In this document: piece after piece, positions 17,301-26,509 of the stretch
Position numbering within the stretch: the first letter of the stretch is position 1
Layout of the letters: each line of letters starts with the position of its first letter
Assembly (NCBI GenBank): GCA_964604165.1
Contig: CAZRYF010000043.1
Location: 1 to 42,347 of the forward strand
Source of the DNA: JAYZDK01 sp964604165
Lineage (GTDB): Bacteria > Myxococcota_A > UBA796 > CAJQPC01
DNA length: 42,347 nucleotides
Direction of reading: 5' to 3'
Notes under the pieces: model-generated
The model's input: the letters and a program-made list of their open reading frames with translations, nothing else
Database searches by the model: none
Told to the model about the DNA's origin: nothing
Program-made: the position numbers and the translations under genes

Positions 17301-20300
17301 GCTGCTGGAAGTGGACCTGTTCCCTACCCGCGGGTCCTCCCCGGTGATTCTGCAGGACCTGAAGGAGCTGATTCTCTCGAAGGGTGTCTCTTCCGGGCGG
17401 TTGGAGATGAAATCCCTCGCCGAGGCGCAGGGGGTCGTGTCTGAACGCAACCAACCGCGAGAAAAGGTAGTCGCCGCAAGATCCATTCCTCCCGAACCCG
17501 GCACCCACGGAAGCGTAGTACTCCTTGGCAGCCAAGCTGGTGGGGTCGTTTTTGAGGGGGATGAAGTCGCTCGCCTGGAGGGGTTCAGCCAACCCAGCGC
17601 TGGCCAGAACATCTTCGGGCAGGAGATCGATCCTCCGGAATTCGATTCCTTTATCCCCATGGGGGTGGGCGACGGGCTCGTCCTTATCGAAGACGGACTC
17701 CTGGTCACCTCCAAAACCTATGGCGTGCCACACATTGTGGACAGACGCGTCGAAATATCCCCCGGCATCCACTTCTCCGCAGACGGTCTGATCTGCACCA
17801 TGGACTTCGTGTCTCACCACCTGAACGGTCGCCCCGTCGCCGCCCGTCTGTACCTGGAGGCACTGGAAAAGGCAGGGGTCTCCCGGGAACGAATCGACGC
17901 CGAGGCGCTTGCACAGGCTGTCAAGGCAGCAGCGGATGGCTTTTCCCCCGTACAGCTTGGAGTTCCGGTGGCCTTGGGAGTGCCTCCCAAGGCTGCGGAC
18001 CCAGGAAAGCCAACCCCTGTGGGCCTCCTCGAAATGGGCTGTGTCTTCGCGGGCGATTCCCTCGCCGAATTTACCGCCGGAGACCCACCACGCATGGGTC
18101 AAAGCGTCCTCGGAGAAGAGATCCCTCCCACTCCAAACTCCCAGCCAGGCTCCTTTCAAACCGAGGGCCCCATCCTGCTGGAAGCCGGCGGTCGAGCCGC
18201 CAAGGCTGCAGAATATGGCTTCGCCACGCTGCAGGGCGCCTCCCTGGTGCTTCAGAGTGGCATTCACATCTCTGCCGACAGCATGCGCTGCACAATGGAC
18301 ATCACCCATCGCCGTACCGACGGCTCCGAAGTCACAGCGCCCCAACTGGAAAGTGCCTTGCGCCAGGCAGGAATCGCCGGAGACCGAATCGGCGTAGAGG
18401 CGTTGATTAGGGCGCTGGCCCGGGCGCGGGAGAGTGGAGAGATCCAGCTGGGCGTGGAAGCCGCGAAAGGAACACCGCCCCGCCAAGGAGAAGACTGGGA
18501 GATCACCTCCGACGGGATGACCGAGAATCGATGCGCCTTTGTAGGAGACACTCTTCTCGAACGCCGCGCAAAGTCCCCTGCAAGGAGTGGTCTGACCGTT
18601 CGAGGTGACCGCCTCGTGGCTCCGGCAAACCCCAACCGACCTCGGCTCCGATCCGGTGCTGGCGCCAGGCGTTCCTCCCGAGGGGGGGTCGTCCTGGCCA
18701 CCTCCTACGGCGTCCTCCATCTCCAAGGTGACAAGGCATCCGTTCAGCCAGGGCTCCGCTTTCTGGAGAACAACCTTGTCTGCCACATGGACATCTACCC
18801 ACAGCGACTCGGCGGTGGGAACTTTACATCCACCGACCTGGTCGAGGTGTTGCTAAACGCGGGAGTTCTTGCCGAGTTCATTGACGAAAACGCCATCGAG
18901 GAGGCTCTTTCCAGATCTCGGGAGACCCAAAACCCCATTCACAATGTACTTGTAGCGAAGGGGACGCCCGTTTTTGAAGGCAAAGACGGCTGTCCCTCGC
19001 TCCTGACAAGAGACCCCACCCGGTGTGCTCTCCCCGGAGAGGTGTTTGCATGGCTCTCTGAACCCGAGCCACCGCGCGCGGGAGTCTCTGTGCTCGGAGA
19101 GATTCTCTCCACAGAGGCGGTGGTGGAGGAAGGACTGCTTGAGGCCGGGGAGTTCGCTCGGTTCTCCGATTCAGAAGATCTCTCTGTGGAAGCGAGAACC
19201 CTTGGATTCCCCACCTGTGAGGGCTCCAAGGTGGACATTCAGCCTGCGTCTGAATTCGCAGAGAGCGGGCGAGCCTGCCACCTTGACCTGGCTCCGTTTC
19301 GGCTGGACGGAGATCCTCTAAAGGCCGACGACGTGGTGGAGGCCTTGGTCAAGGACGGCGTTCTCAAGGAGAGGATTGATACGGAAGGAATCTCCCGAGC
19401 CCTTGCGACAGCCCAAAAGAAGGGAGAAATCGTTCGGCATGTTCTCGTGGCCATGGCCATCGATCCCTTTCCCGCCTACCCTGGCCGACTCGAGGTGGTG
19501 GAGGCCCCCCCCAACGCGGCCTTCTTTCCGAAGGAAGTCCTCGCTCGAATCGTGGATGAAGAACCGGAGGAGTTGGGGGTCGGGGTTCGAGGAGAGGAGA
19601 TCCGATCCGACGAATCCATCGAGCCACTTAATGTACAGGTAGGGCCCGGCTGTTCCTCCTCAGAGGAGGGACGGACCTTCCGCGCTGTGCACTACGGTCG
19701 ACCCATCCTGGACGGCACCTTTCTTGACATCCGACCTGGCGTACAAGTCGCGGAGGATGGAAGCGAGTGCCGCCTGGATGTGCTCCCCAAACGGGCCGAT
19801 GGCAGCGAAATGGGATTGACAGACCTCTTGAGCGTTCTGCGATCGAACGGGCTTGAAGAGTCACTCATCGACCAGGAAGCGATCCAGTTGGCCCTCGACG
19901 AAAGCCTTCACTCCCCTCAGTTCGGGGTGCTTGTGGCCCGCTGGACCCCGCCAGACAACGGGGAAGCAGGCCAGGTCGTGGCAGAAGAGTTCGAGGGCCT
20001 CGCATTCCTTCCAGGCGACCCGATGGCAACAGTCAGTGGCGGTCGAGCGCCCGCACCCGGCCAGAGTGTCTTGGGCGACCCGGCACTGCCAGAGTCTCCG
20101 GCAGAAGCGATCTGCTTGACTGGAGAGGGGCCGGTCCTGCTGAACGAGACCGCCCAAAGCGCAAAGGCCGGCGCCTACGGAGGCGGGCGAGTTGAAGCGA
20201 ACAAGGTGGTGTTGGAGCCGGGTATTCGAATCGAGTCCATGGAGGTTCAAATGGACGTGTTTTCCCGGCGCGTCACAGGAGAACCTCTGGAAATCGACGA

Positions 20301-23300
20301 TCTGGTGGGCGTACTCACGGAATCGGGAGTTGTAAAAGAACACGTGGATCTTCAGGCACTTCAAGCGGCCTTGTTGAAAGCAAAGAAGGTAGGAGTCCAG
20401 CGCAATGTTTGCGTGGCGGTAGGCGTTGCTCCCTCCCGCGAATCCAGCTGGCACATCGAGCAGCTTGGGGTTCTGGAGGGCGCCTGTGTTCTCCCCGGAG
20501 ACCAGATCGTCGCCTGTCGCCTGGAGGATCAAAGCCAACCCGGCTGCACCGTTTTGGGCGAGGCAATTCCCCCACCACGCCCACCTCGTCCACCCAGCCT
20601 TTCAACCTCCGACGGCTGCGCACTGGAACAAAGGAACAGGGTGGTTGTCGCGACCTCCTATGGCGAGCCGTCGTTAAAGGGTCTGACAGTGCGCGTGCGA
20701 CCGGGAATTCAAGTCTCCGCGGACGGTCTCTCCTGCAACCTGGACATCTTTCCGAGACGCACCTCGGACGAAGCCGTCACGGAATTCCTGCTTCGCTCGG
20801 TTCTGACCCAAGCGGGAATTGCCGAGAGCTGCGTGGAAGCCCAGGCCCTCCAGGAAGGAATGCAGCGAGCATGGCAGGAACAGGCCCCCCAGCGTTCCGT
20901 GCGAGTCGCAGCGGGCACCCCGCCCGACCCCGGCGAAGACGGCAGGGTGGTACTGGCCACCCATGATGCATCCGCTTGCGTCTTGCCAGGAGATCCGGTG
21001 GCGAAGCTGCTGCCTCCCGTCGACCCCAAGGAGGGCCTGGACGTGCGGGGGATGCCCATCCCCACCGAGGCTGAGGTCGAAGCTGGCGCCATGGAGGCCG
21101 GCGAACACGTCCTCTACAGCACGGAAGACGAGAGCTTGCTGGTGTCCAAGCTCTACGGCCAACCCTTTGTCGACGGGTCCCGAGGCTCCGTTCACGAGGG
21201 CCTCCGCGTGGACGAGACAGGACTCCAGGTCGAGATGGACATCTTTCCTCGTCGAACCAATGGAGCAAAAGTCACCGAAGAGGACCTTGCTTCACTGCTG
21301 CACGAGACCGGAATTCACGCGCCGTTGGTTCAATGGGACCTGGTCAATTCCTCCTTGAAGACAGCGCTGGAGACTGGCAGACCGGTTCGAAATCTAATCG
21401 TCGCCAAAGCTGAGGAGTCCCAGGTTGGATTTGGAGGACATCTTGACCCCATCGGCGGCGTTGCAGCGGGCACGGTTCTCAGGGGAGACCCCGTGGCGAA
21501 GAGAGTTGGCACAGTGGCTCCCCTTCCGGGCATTGATGTCGTGGGAAACACCCTCGAACCTCCCCCCACCCCCCCGAGCGTAGCGGACAGCATGGATGGA
21601 TGCGATCTACATGAGGACGGCATCACTTTCCTCGCAGCCTTCTACGGTACGGTTCGAAAAAGTGGTCCCTTCCTGAAAGTAGAGCCAGGCCTTCAGGCAT
21701 CAGCAGACGGCCAAACCTGCGAGATGGACATTCACCCAGAACGCCCAAGCGGTCGCCCCCTTTCAATGGACGATCTGTTGGGTGCACTGATTGAAGCCGG
21801 GATCCATCCCGACCGGGTGGTGCATTCTTCACTGGAAGAAGGTCTGGCCAAGGCAAAGAAGCTGGGGGAGATTCAAACCGTCTTGGCGGCCCGGGGGATC
21901 CCCCCCCAAAGCCACCGCCAGGGAGAATGGAAAGTAGAATCGTTGGGATTGGGCTGCGTTCTTCCCGGCATGGTGCTTGCCTCCAGAAGCGAGGAGACCC
22001 CAGGCCGGGACGGCGTCAGCATTCAAGGAGACCCGGTTCAAGCCTCCAACCCCCTTCCCGCCGACACTCTTCAACCAAGGGGCGGCTGCCAATGGAACGA
22101 GGCCCGCACCGAGATCATCGCCACCTCCTACGGGTTTGCCCAACAGGATGAACACCATCTCGAGGTCGAATCCGGCGTACACGTCACCCACAAAGACATG
22201 CGCTGCTCTTTGGACATCTCCCCTCTGGACTTTCTGGGGAAACCCATCCGAATTGACCAGCTTCTCCTGGCCCTGACTACCGCAGGAATCGATCCAGCCG
22301 CCATCCGCTCGGACTCACTGCAGGCAGGACTCACCACAGCCCTGGAAAGCAACGAAATCCAGCTTGGCGTCAGGGCAGCGGAGGGAACGCCACCCGTCCA
22401 AAGCAAAGACTGGCAAGTGGACGCCATCGGATCCACGCGCCATCCGTGCGCATTTCCCGGTGATGTGGTGGCCCAACTCGGCGCCACCACGCCCGCCAGG
22501 TCCGGGCGAAATGTTCTTGGCGTACGTGTTCTTGCTCGGGCCAATCCCAACCGCCCCACCCTCCGGGCAGGCCCCGGCTGCAGCGTCACCGCCAGGGGCC
22601 GAATGGCCGTTGCTGTGCTGTATGGGGAGCCTTTTCTGGATGGCGGACAGGTCCGAATTCAGCCGGGCATCCGACACTCAGAAGATCGTCTCTTTCTCTC
22701 GATGGACATTTTTCCGCGACACCTCGACGGTCGCGCGGTGACCGAGCCAGACCTTCTCACCGTGTTGAAACAGGCAGAGGTGCCCCTGGACAAGCTGGAC
22801 CTTCATGCGCTTCGAAACGCCATGGCGCGCGCATGGAGCGAAGATGCCCCCCAGCGAAACGTGCGGATTGCCAGCGGGGTGCTCCCCCGCGCTCCACAGG
22901 ATGGACGCATCGTCCCCATCGGAGATCCAGCCACCACCGGAGCCATGCCCGAACAGGTGGTAGCACGTGTTCTGCCACCGGTCCCCGGCACCTCTGGATG
23001 GACGCTCGACGGCATGGAGATTCTGGCGGAAGGAGAGGGGGAGACCCTTCAAATGGAAGCCGGAGAGGGAGTGCACATCGGCCCGTCCGAGGAGGCACAG
23101 GCAGAGTGGTACGGCAACGTCTCCATTGACGGGTCGACGGTCACCGTGACGCCGGGGCTGCGATTTGATGAGTCGGGTCTTGAATGCGTGATGGACATCT
23201 ACCCGGAGCAGGGACCGGACACGCCCACGGAGCTGCGAAACCTCCTGGGAGTTTTGAAACAGGCCGGCGTGTCCCCGGACCGCATCGACACGGTCACCTT

Positions 23301-26079
23301 GGAGGCCAGCCTGGAGACAGCGCTGGCCACGGGCCAACCCCAGCTGAACGTTCCTGTGGCGCTCTCCATGGAGCCTTGCCCGGGAGAACCAGGAATCCTG
23401 GTGGCTCTCGGACCGTCTCGTCAGACCGTCGCCTTTCCCGGAGACGTGGTGGTGCGACTGGAGGGCTCGAGGGACCCCACTCCGGGCATCAACGTCATGG
23501 GAGACGAAACGCCGCCGCCTCCAGATGCATGGGCAGAGGGAATGACAGCCCGGGAACACTGCATCGTCCGAGGAGATGGCACCGAGGTGGAAGCGTCAAG
23601 GTATGGCCGGGTGGACATCAACCAGCGCTCGGTTGGCGTGGTTCCCGGCGTCACCGTGTCCGAGGACCGGCTGGCCTGTTTCGTGGATGTGGCGCCCTCA
23701 CGACCCGATGGGCGGCCCGTCTTGTTGGACGACCTGGTGGCCATGCTGGAAGGGGAGGGCATCGCCAGGGACCTGATGGACCTGGACGCGCTCTCTGTGG
23801 CGCTGCAGGCGGCAAGTTCAGGGCTGAATCCGAACCAGGAAAGGATCTGTGCTGCCCGGGGAACCTTGCCCCGGGAGGGCGTGCAGGGTCGAATTGCCGT
23901 GGTCGACGGAATTGAAGATGGCTGTGTTCTTCCTGGGGATGTCTTTCTCCATGTGGTCGATGAGGTGGCGCCAGCTCCAGGCCGAGATGTCTACGGCGCT
24001 GCCATCGCCCCCCCTCCCGCCCCTGCACCACCCGCTGTTGCGGCAGGAGACGGAGCCCGCCTCTCCCAAGGAGGCAGAGAGGTCAGGGCCGCGGTCTTTG
24101 GACGCGCTCGGTGGGATGGCACGACCGCCTCCGTGGATGCAGGCCTGCGGTTTGTGGACGAAAACATGCGCTGCCTTGTGGAGATGACAAGGAACCGGTT
24201 CGACGGAAGCCCTCTCAAGCTTGATCAGCTCCTCGCCGCCCTTGTCGAGAGCGGCGTGGATCCGTCCTGCATCAATGAGGCCGCTCTTACCGCCAAACTG
24301 CAGACCATCGGGGAGAGATCCTTGCGGGTGTGGGCCGCCCAAGGGGTGGCCTCGGAGACGGGAGCCAACGCCCGTCTGGAGTCACTCCCCTTTCTGAAAT
24401 CCGGATTCCTGCGGCCTGGTGACATCTTTCTTCAACGCATCCCCATTGTGCCTATGGTGCCCGGGAGAACCGTCACTGGAGAGACTCTTGTTCCCAAGAA
24501 GAAGCTGCGAAACCTGGAAATTGTTGAGACCACTGCTTGCACCGTGCACCAGGACACCGTTCAGTCAGAGACCTATGGAGGCGCGAGTGTCGAGCTGGTA
24601 GAAGCCGAAGAGCACGAGGAGGGGCCGGTCAAACAAACGCACAAGATGCGGGTTGCCATTCGGCCCGGAGTGGTCGTCTCAAAGGACGAGATGTCCGTGT
24701 CCATGGACATCTACCCCTGCCACGCAGACGGCACCCCCACCTCCGCAGACGCCCTTCTCTCCGTTCTGAAGGGCTTGGGGATTGACGAGTCCACTTTGGA
24801 TCTCCACGCGCTGGACTCGTCCATTGAAGAGGCGATTTCATCGGGCAAACGACAGAAAAGGGTCACCATCGCACACGGGATTCCGCCGCGGCATGGTGAG
24901 CCGGGTTGGCTGCGATTGGTGGACCTGAATGCCCCGGCCAACCAGGTAGAAATCGCGCGATCTGGGGGGCTCCTCGTGGTCTTTTCCGGAGATCCCGTGT
25001 TGACCGTTGAACCCCCAACCCAAGCACGACACGGCCGAACCGTCACCGGACGCACCCTTCCCGCCCTTCCGGGAGAGCCAGCCTCCCTCGTGGTGGGCAG
25101 CGGAATCCAGATGCGGGGGTACACGGCCATCGCCCGCCGCGACGGAGTGATTCTCTCCCGCAGAGGACTGCTGGATGTCGTGCCTCTCCACGTGGTGGAT
25201 TCGCCCACCCAAAGGACCCGGGTTTCTGATGGATCCCTTGACGTGCGCATCCCGGTCCCAGAAGACGGACGAATCACAGCCCCCGGGGACATCTGGGTGC
25301 ACGGCGATGTGCACTGCCACGAGATCTCTGCCGGCGGAAACATCATCGTCCTCGGACGGCTCCTGGGCCGGGAGGATCAACACCTTCGCGTTCGAGCCGG
25401 CGGCGCGGTGATTGCCCAGGGGGCCGAGCACGTCGAAATCCACGCAAGAGGCGATGTGCGCCTCAACCAAGGCGCCGTCCAATGCCACATCGAAACAGAT
25501 GGGCAGCTTTGGATGGACGGAGATCCCGGGGCATTGGTGGGCGGAGAGAGCCGCGTCCGTACAGGGGCGGTGATTCGGGTGCTCGGCGACGGGGAGGAGA
25601 CTCCCACTGTTCTCATTATCGGCGGGCATGACCGGGGCTCTGAGACCTTGCGCCTGGAGCTCGAGCGTCGGCGCCTGGCCCTGGAAATGCCGAACGATGC
25701 ATCGATCGACCCCGAGGAGCTGAAGAGAACCTGCGCCACATTGGAGGAAAAGCTGGCTTCTTCCCTGGAACATGAGCGGGTTCAACCCCCGTGCTTTGCC
25801 CTGGTCTGGAGCCAGGCGCACCGTGGGTCCAGTGTGTCCACGGAGGGAGCGGCCATGGGGTTGGGGAGCAAGTCCCTTGAGGCCGGCGTCTTTCACGTCT
25901 CCGCGGAAACTGGGGACATGGTCCACACCTTGCTCTCCGAGTTCGGTGTGGAGGCCTCCCTGGAGGCCAGCGTGGAAGCGATAGAAGAAGCGCTGCGGGC
26001 ACGACGCGAGGAAGCGGCCGCCAAGGCGGCGCTGGATTCTCAGGCCACAGAAGACGAATCGGAACCAATCGAATCTTGA
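14302..26079 (+). CDS. Giant FapA/DUF342-type protein with 22 tandem N-terminal units and one C-terminal beta-helix
   Basis: A 3,925-residue protein with no signal peptide or membrane segment, so probably cytoplasmic. GAGGAGG lies 6 bases before the ATG. I count 22 copies of one unit. Each has a PG-x(3)-S-x-D-x-L-x-C-x-MD core, a helix (DLL..L...GI), VxVAxGxPPxPG, LPGDxV, PPxPGxxVxGxxIxPP and an ending like AxxYG. The core Asp falls near residues 29, 193, 358, 520, 679, 843, 1005, 1168, 1333, 1497, 1662, 1826, 1985, 2148, 2313, 2476, 2638, 2802, 2965, 3129, 3294 and 3469. This matches the N-terminal region of FapA (flagellar assembly protein A, DUF342), normally present once in proteins of about 500-700 residues. 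The single FapA-type right-handed beta-helix is at about 3640-3760 (GDIWVHGDVHC, ISAGGNIIVLG, GAEHVEIHARGDVRL), then a charged helical tail. Function unknown; polymer-like scaffold is inference. Confidence 0.88.
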   Translation: MGGENPGPNPAKQILQVQLSPDGLACTLDLSPPAPGEAPPDLERVREAVLQAGVQPAFFREDTASHALNLLGSTGAPQRGVLVAVGEAPRPASGWTARPCGTWEGRFVLPGDKLVELVAESPAKPGQALDGTPLPAPPDEDAPKLIAGPFTALSPQGDLLVSVSFGTPVLDQFTCSVKPGLQISQDKLTCRMHLLPQHVSGRQPSIRDATQWLSEAGILPECVLEESLKEAFHTLWTHRLPLENLLVAQGRVPVPARAGTLYLPTRDPLQAVFPGQEVARRTPSVEAVNGMDLFGQELMEESQTMEAEMEAGPNTRYDPDEDDRLLATAYGKLLQEGTRVSVEPALRIDPGSQCVHLDVFPATSEGRPMTMDRLVALLEETGVHPDCLHLETLRLALAKSVKNQEVIQDVQVGAAISPDPGTRGAFLLEVSAEAILRPGDVIGRFHGARSPRDGRYVLGGPLPPQGEPAFPLSPGDGVTLDTDHATLTARVHGYAHKEDGLLHVVPCVQVSLDLLTATLVLPAAWADGELLCEPDILALLEERGVQEDTRLPEAWQGALRTDAAPRRVCVAMGTPPTPGQPGHLQAPPHLSDGCALPGDVLLQLAGATAPLPGRSVLGDPIPPPELEAGHTLEIQGPGIVEEGQRVVSNVVGFAHRQGAEIVLEEALRFSADGLRCTMDLHHRRVDGSQLDVDDVVEVLIQQEVQRERIEPDAIALALRQSQETNTVQPGVLVAMGRPPQGSKDWTICLPDDHPNRAVMVSDTVAWRGARVPSKAGVGVRGEKILAPSNKDRPKLRAGENCTLDPRGNFITSEAFGKIVAKENKFSVEPALQVDALEISARMDVFPRRVDGRALSVEDLLRVLRSTGIESRFIQEDTLRSAVSLSWEQQTPQWGIEVAKSEPPAAGQDGQVEPFADPKLACVFPGDPAARLLPPVPPTEGVNLYGQPCFSKVEGLEIEMHAEESVSIEEDTAVAEIYGQVRIKGSVVSIRPGFHWDEEGLLLEVDLFPTRGSSPVILQDLKELILSKGVSSGRLEMKSLAEAQGVVSERNQPREKVVAARSIPPEPGTHGSVVLLGSQAGGVVFEGDEVARLEGFSQPSAGQNIFGQEIDPPEFDSFIPMGVGDGLVLIEDGLLVTSKTYGVPHIVDRRVEISPGIHFSADGLICTMDFVSHHLNGRPVAARLYLEALEKAGVSRERIDAEALAQAVKAAADGFSPVQLGVPVALGVPPKAADPGKPTPVGLLEMGCVFAGDSLAEFTAGDPPRMGQSVLGEEIPPTPNSQPGSFQTEGPILLEAGGRAAKAAEYGFATLQGASLVLQSGIHISADSMRCTMDITHRRTDGSEVTAPQLESALRQAGIAGDRIGVEALIRALARARESGEIQLGVEAAKGTPPRQGEDWEITSDGMTENRCAFVGDTLLERRAKSPARSGLTVRGDRLVAPANPNRPRLRSGAGARRSSRGGVVLATSYGVLHLQGDKASVQPGLRFLENNLVCHMDIYPQRLGGGNFTSTDLVEVLLNAGVLAEFIDENAIEEALSRSRETQNPIHNVLVAKGTPVFEGKDGCPSLLTRDPTRCALPGEVFAWLSEPEPPRAGVSVLGEILSTEAVVEEGLLEAGEFARFSDSEDLSVEARTLGFPTCEGSKVDIQPASEFAESGRACHLDLAPFRLDGDPLKADDVVEALVKDGVLKERIDTEGISRALATAQKKGEIVRHVLVAMAIDPFPAYPGRLEVVEAPPNAAFFPKEVLARIVDEEPEELGVGVRGEEIRSDESIEPLNVQVGPGCSSSEEGRTFRAVHYGRPILDGTFLDIRPGVQVAEDGSECRLDVLPKRADGSEMGLTDLLSVLRSNGLEESLIDQEAIQLALDESLHSPQFGVLVARWTPPDNGEAGQVVAEEFEGLAFLPGDPMATVSGGRAPAPGQSVLGDPALPESPAEAICLTGEGPVLLNETAQSAKAGAYGGGRVEANKVVLEPGIRIESMEVQMDVFSRRVTGEPLEIDDLVGVLTESGVVKEHVDLQALQAALLKAKKVGVQRNVCVAVGVAPSRESSWHIEQLGVLEGACVLPGDQIVACRLEDQSQPGCTVLGEAIPPPRPPRPPSLSTSDGCALEQRNRVVVATSYGEPSLKGLTVRVRPGIQVSADGLSCNLDIFPRRTSDEAVTEFLLRSVLTQAGIAESCVEAQALQEGMQRAWQEQAPQRSVRVAAGTPPDPGEDGRVVLATHDASACVLPGDPVAKLLPPVDPKEGLDVRGMPIPTEAEVEAGAMEAGEHVLYSTEDESLLVSKLYGQPFVDGSRGSVHEGLRVDETGLQVEMDIFPRRTNGAKVTEEDLASLLHETGIHAPLVQWDLVNSSLKTALETGRPVRNLIVAKAEESQVGFGGHLDPIGGVAAGTVLRGDPVAKRVGTVAPLPGIDVVGNTLEPPPTPPSVADSMDGCDLHEDGITFLAAFYGTVRKSGPFLKVEPGLQASADGQTCEMDIHPERPSGRPLSMDDLLGALIEAGIHPDRVVHSSLEEGLAKAKKLGEIQTVLAARGIPPQSHRQGEWKVESLGLGCVLPGMVLASRSEETPGRDGVSIQGDPVQASNPLPADTLQPRGGCQWNEARTEIIATSYGFAQQDEHHLEVESGVHVTHKDMRCSLDISPLDFLGKPIRIDQLLLALTTAGIDPAAIRSDSLQAGLTTALESNEIQLGVRAAEGTPPVQSKDWQVDAIGSTRHPCAFPGDVVAQLGATTPARSGRNVLGVRVLARANPNRPTLRAGPGCSVTARGRMAVAVLYGEPFLDGGQVRIQPGIRHSEDRLFLSMDIFPRHLDGRAVTEPDLLTVLKQAEVPLDKLDLHALRNAMARAWSEDAPQRNVRIASGVLPRAPQDGRIVPIGDPATTGAMPEQVVARVLPPVPGTSGWTLDGMEILAEGEGETLQMEAGEGVHIGPSEEAQAEWYGNVSIDGSTVTVTPGLRFDESGLECVMDIYPEQGPDTPTELRNLLGVLKQAGVSPDRIDTVTLEASLETALATGQPQLNVPVALSMEPCPGEPGILVALGPSRQTVAFPGDVVVRLEGSRDPTPGINVMGDETPPPPDAWAEGMTAREHCIVRGDGTEVEASRYGRVDINQRSVGVVPGVTVSEDRLACFVDVAPSRPDGRPVLLDDLVAMLEGEGIARDLMDLDALSVALQAASSGLNPNQERICAARGTLPREGVQGRIAVVDGIEDGCVLPGDVFLHVVDEVAPAPGRDVYGAAIAPPPAPAPPAVAAGDGARLSQGGREVRAAVFGRARWDGTTASVDAGLRFVDENMRCLVEMTRNRFDGSPLKLDQLLAALVESGVDPSCINEAALTAKLQTIGERSLRVWAAQGVASETGANARLESLPFLKSGFLRPGDIFLQRIPIVPMVPGRTVTGETLVPKKKLRNLEIVETTACTVHQDTVQSETYGGASVELVEAEEHEEGPVKQTHKMRVAIRPGVVVSKDEMSVSMDIYPCHADGTPTSADALLSVLKGLGIDESTLDLHALDSSIEEAISSGKRQKRVTIAHGIPPRHGEPGWLRLVDLNAPANQVEIARSGGLLVVFSGDPVLTVEPPTQARHGRTVTGRTLPALPGEPASLVVGSGIQMRGYTAIARRDGVILSRRGLLDVVPLHVVDSPTQRTRVSDGSLDVRIPVPEDGRITAPGDIWVHGDVHCHEISAGGNIIVLGRLLGREDQHLRVRAGGAVIAQGAEHVEIHARGDVRLNQGAVQCHIETDGQLWMDGDPGALVGGESRVRTGAVIRVLGDGEETPTVLIIGGHDRGSETLRLELERRRLALEMPNDASIDPEELKRTCATLEEKLASSLEHERVQPPCFALVWSQAHRGSSVSTEGAAMGLGSKSLEAGVFHVSAETGDMVHTLLSEFGVEASLEASVEAIEEALRARREEAAAKAALDSQATEDESEPIES
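14338..24950 (+). repeat. 22 degenerate protein-level repeats of about 490 bp, in a four-unit higher-order array
   Basis: Core-to-core spacing is 159-165 residues throughout (175 before the last). Linkers repeat every fourth unit. Units 1, 5, 9, 13 and 17 have a Trp (SGW, KDW, EDW, SSW, KDW) where others have PGxxG. Units 1, 9 and 17 share AP/NPNRP-x-L-x-AG-like text. Units 2, 6, 10, 14 and 18 have an acidic linker with EAGE-like text. Units 4, 8 and 12 share GQ/RSVLGDxIPP. Nucleotide identity is low, so the duplications are old. Confidence 0.75.
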
Positions 26080-26126
26080 CCTGGAGAACCAGCCGGTGTC
26101 ATGCTCGCGGCCGGAGGAAAGGCAAC

Positions 26127-26501
26127 ATGTGCAACCCCTGGATGATGGCGATCTTGAGCGCGGCCCTGGTGGCCACAGGATGCAAAAAGGAAGAAGAACC
26201 CAAGAACATGGAAGAAGCCATGGAGAAGTTGGGCCAAGAACTTGGCGAAGCCGCCAAGGGGATGGAGCAGGCTGCTGAAAAAGCAGCAAATGCACTGGAA
26301 GAGCAGCTGGAGGATGGCGAGCTTGGTGAGGCCATGGAAGAGGCGGGAGAAGCAGCTGAGGAGGCAGCGGCGGACCTGGCGGAGGCCACCGAAAAGCTGA
26401 CCTCAGAAGCTGCCAAGAGAATGGAGAAAGCCATGGAAAACGCCACCCAGGAGCTGGGAGCGGCACTTGAGAACATGGGCGAAGAGCTGCAGGACAAATA
26501 G
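26127..26501 (+). CDS. Small coiled-coil lipoprotein
   Basis: A 124-residue lipoprotein. The ATG at 26127 follows GGAGGAAAGG, and the signal ends VATGC (Cys19). An in-frame start at 26076 would overlap the giant gene and add 17 basic residues, so it is rejected. The mature part is almost entirely Ala/Glu/Lys/Met heptads (MEEAMEKLGQELGEAAKGM and similar), one long amphipathic helix likely to form a coiled coil. It resembles Lpp-like structural lipoproteins in architecture only; no sequence relationship is claimed. It starts 47 bases after the giant gene and ends 8 bases before the sulfatase-fold gene, so it is probably in the same operon. Confidence 0.8.
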   Translation: MCNPWMMAILSAALVATGCKKEEEPKNMEEAMEKLGQELGEAAKGMEQAAEKAANALEEQLEDGELGEAMEEAGEAAEEAAADLAEATEKLTSEAAKRMEKAMENATQELGAALENMGEELQDK

Positions 26502-26509
26502 CGATTCGC

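Noticed and set aside
16663..18786. Long antisense open frame inside the giant gene (707 codons)
   Set aside because: It has no domain signal and lies opposite a strongly conserved repeat protein; long antisense frames are expected in GC-rich coding DNA.
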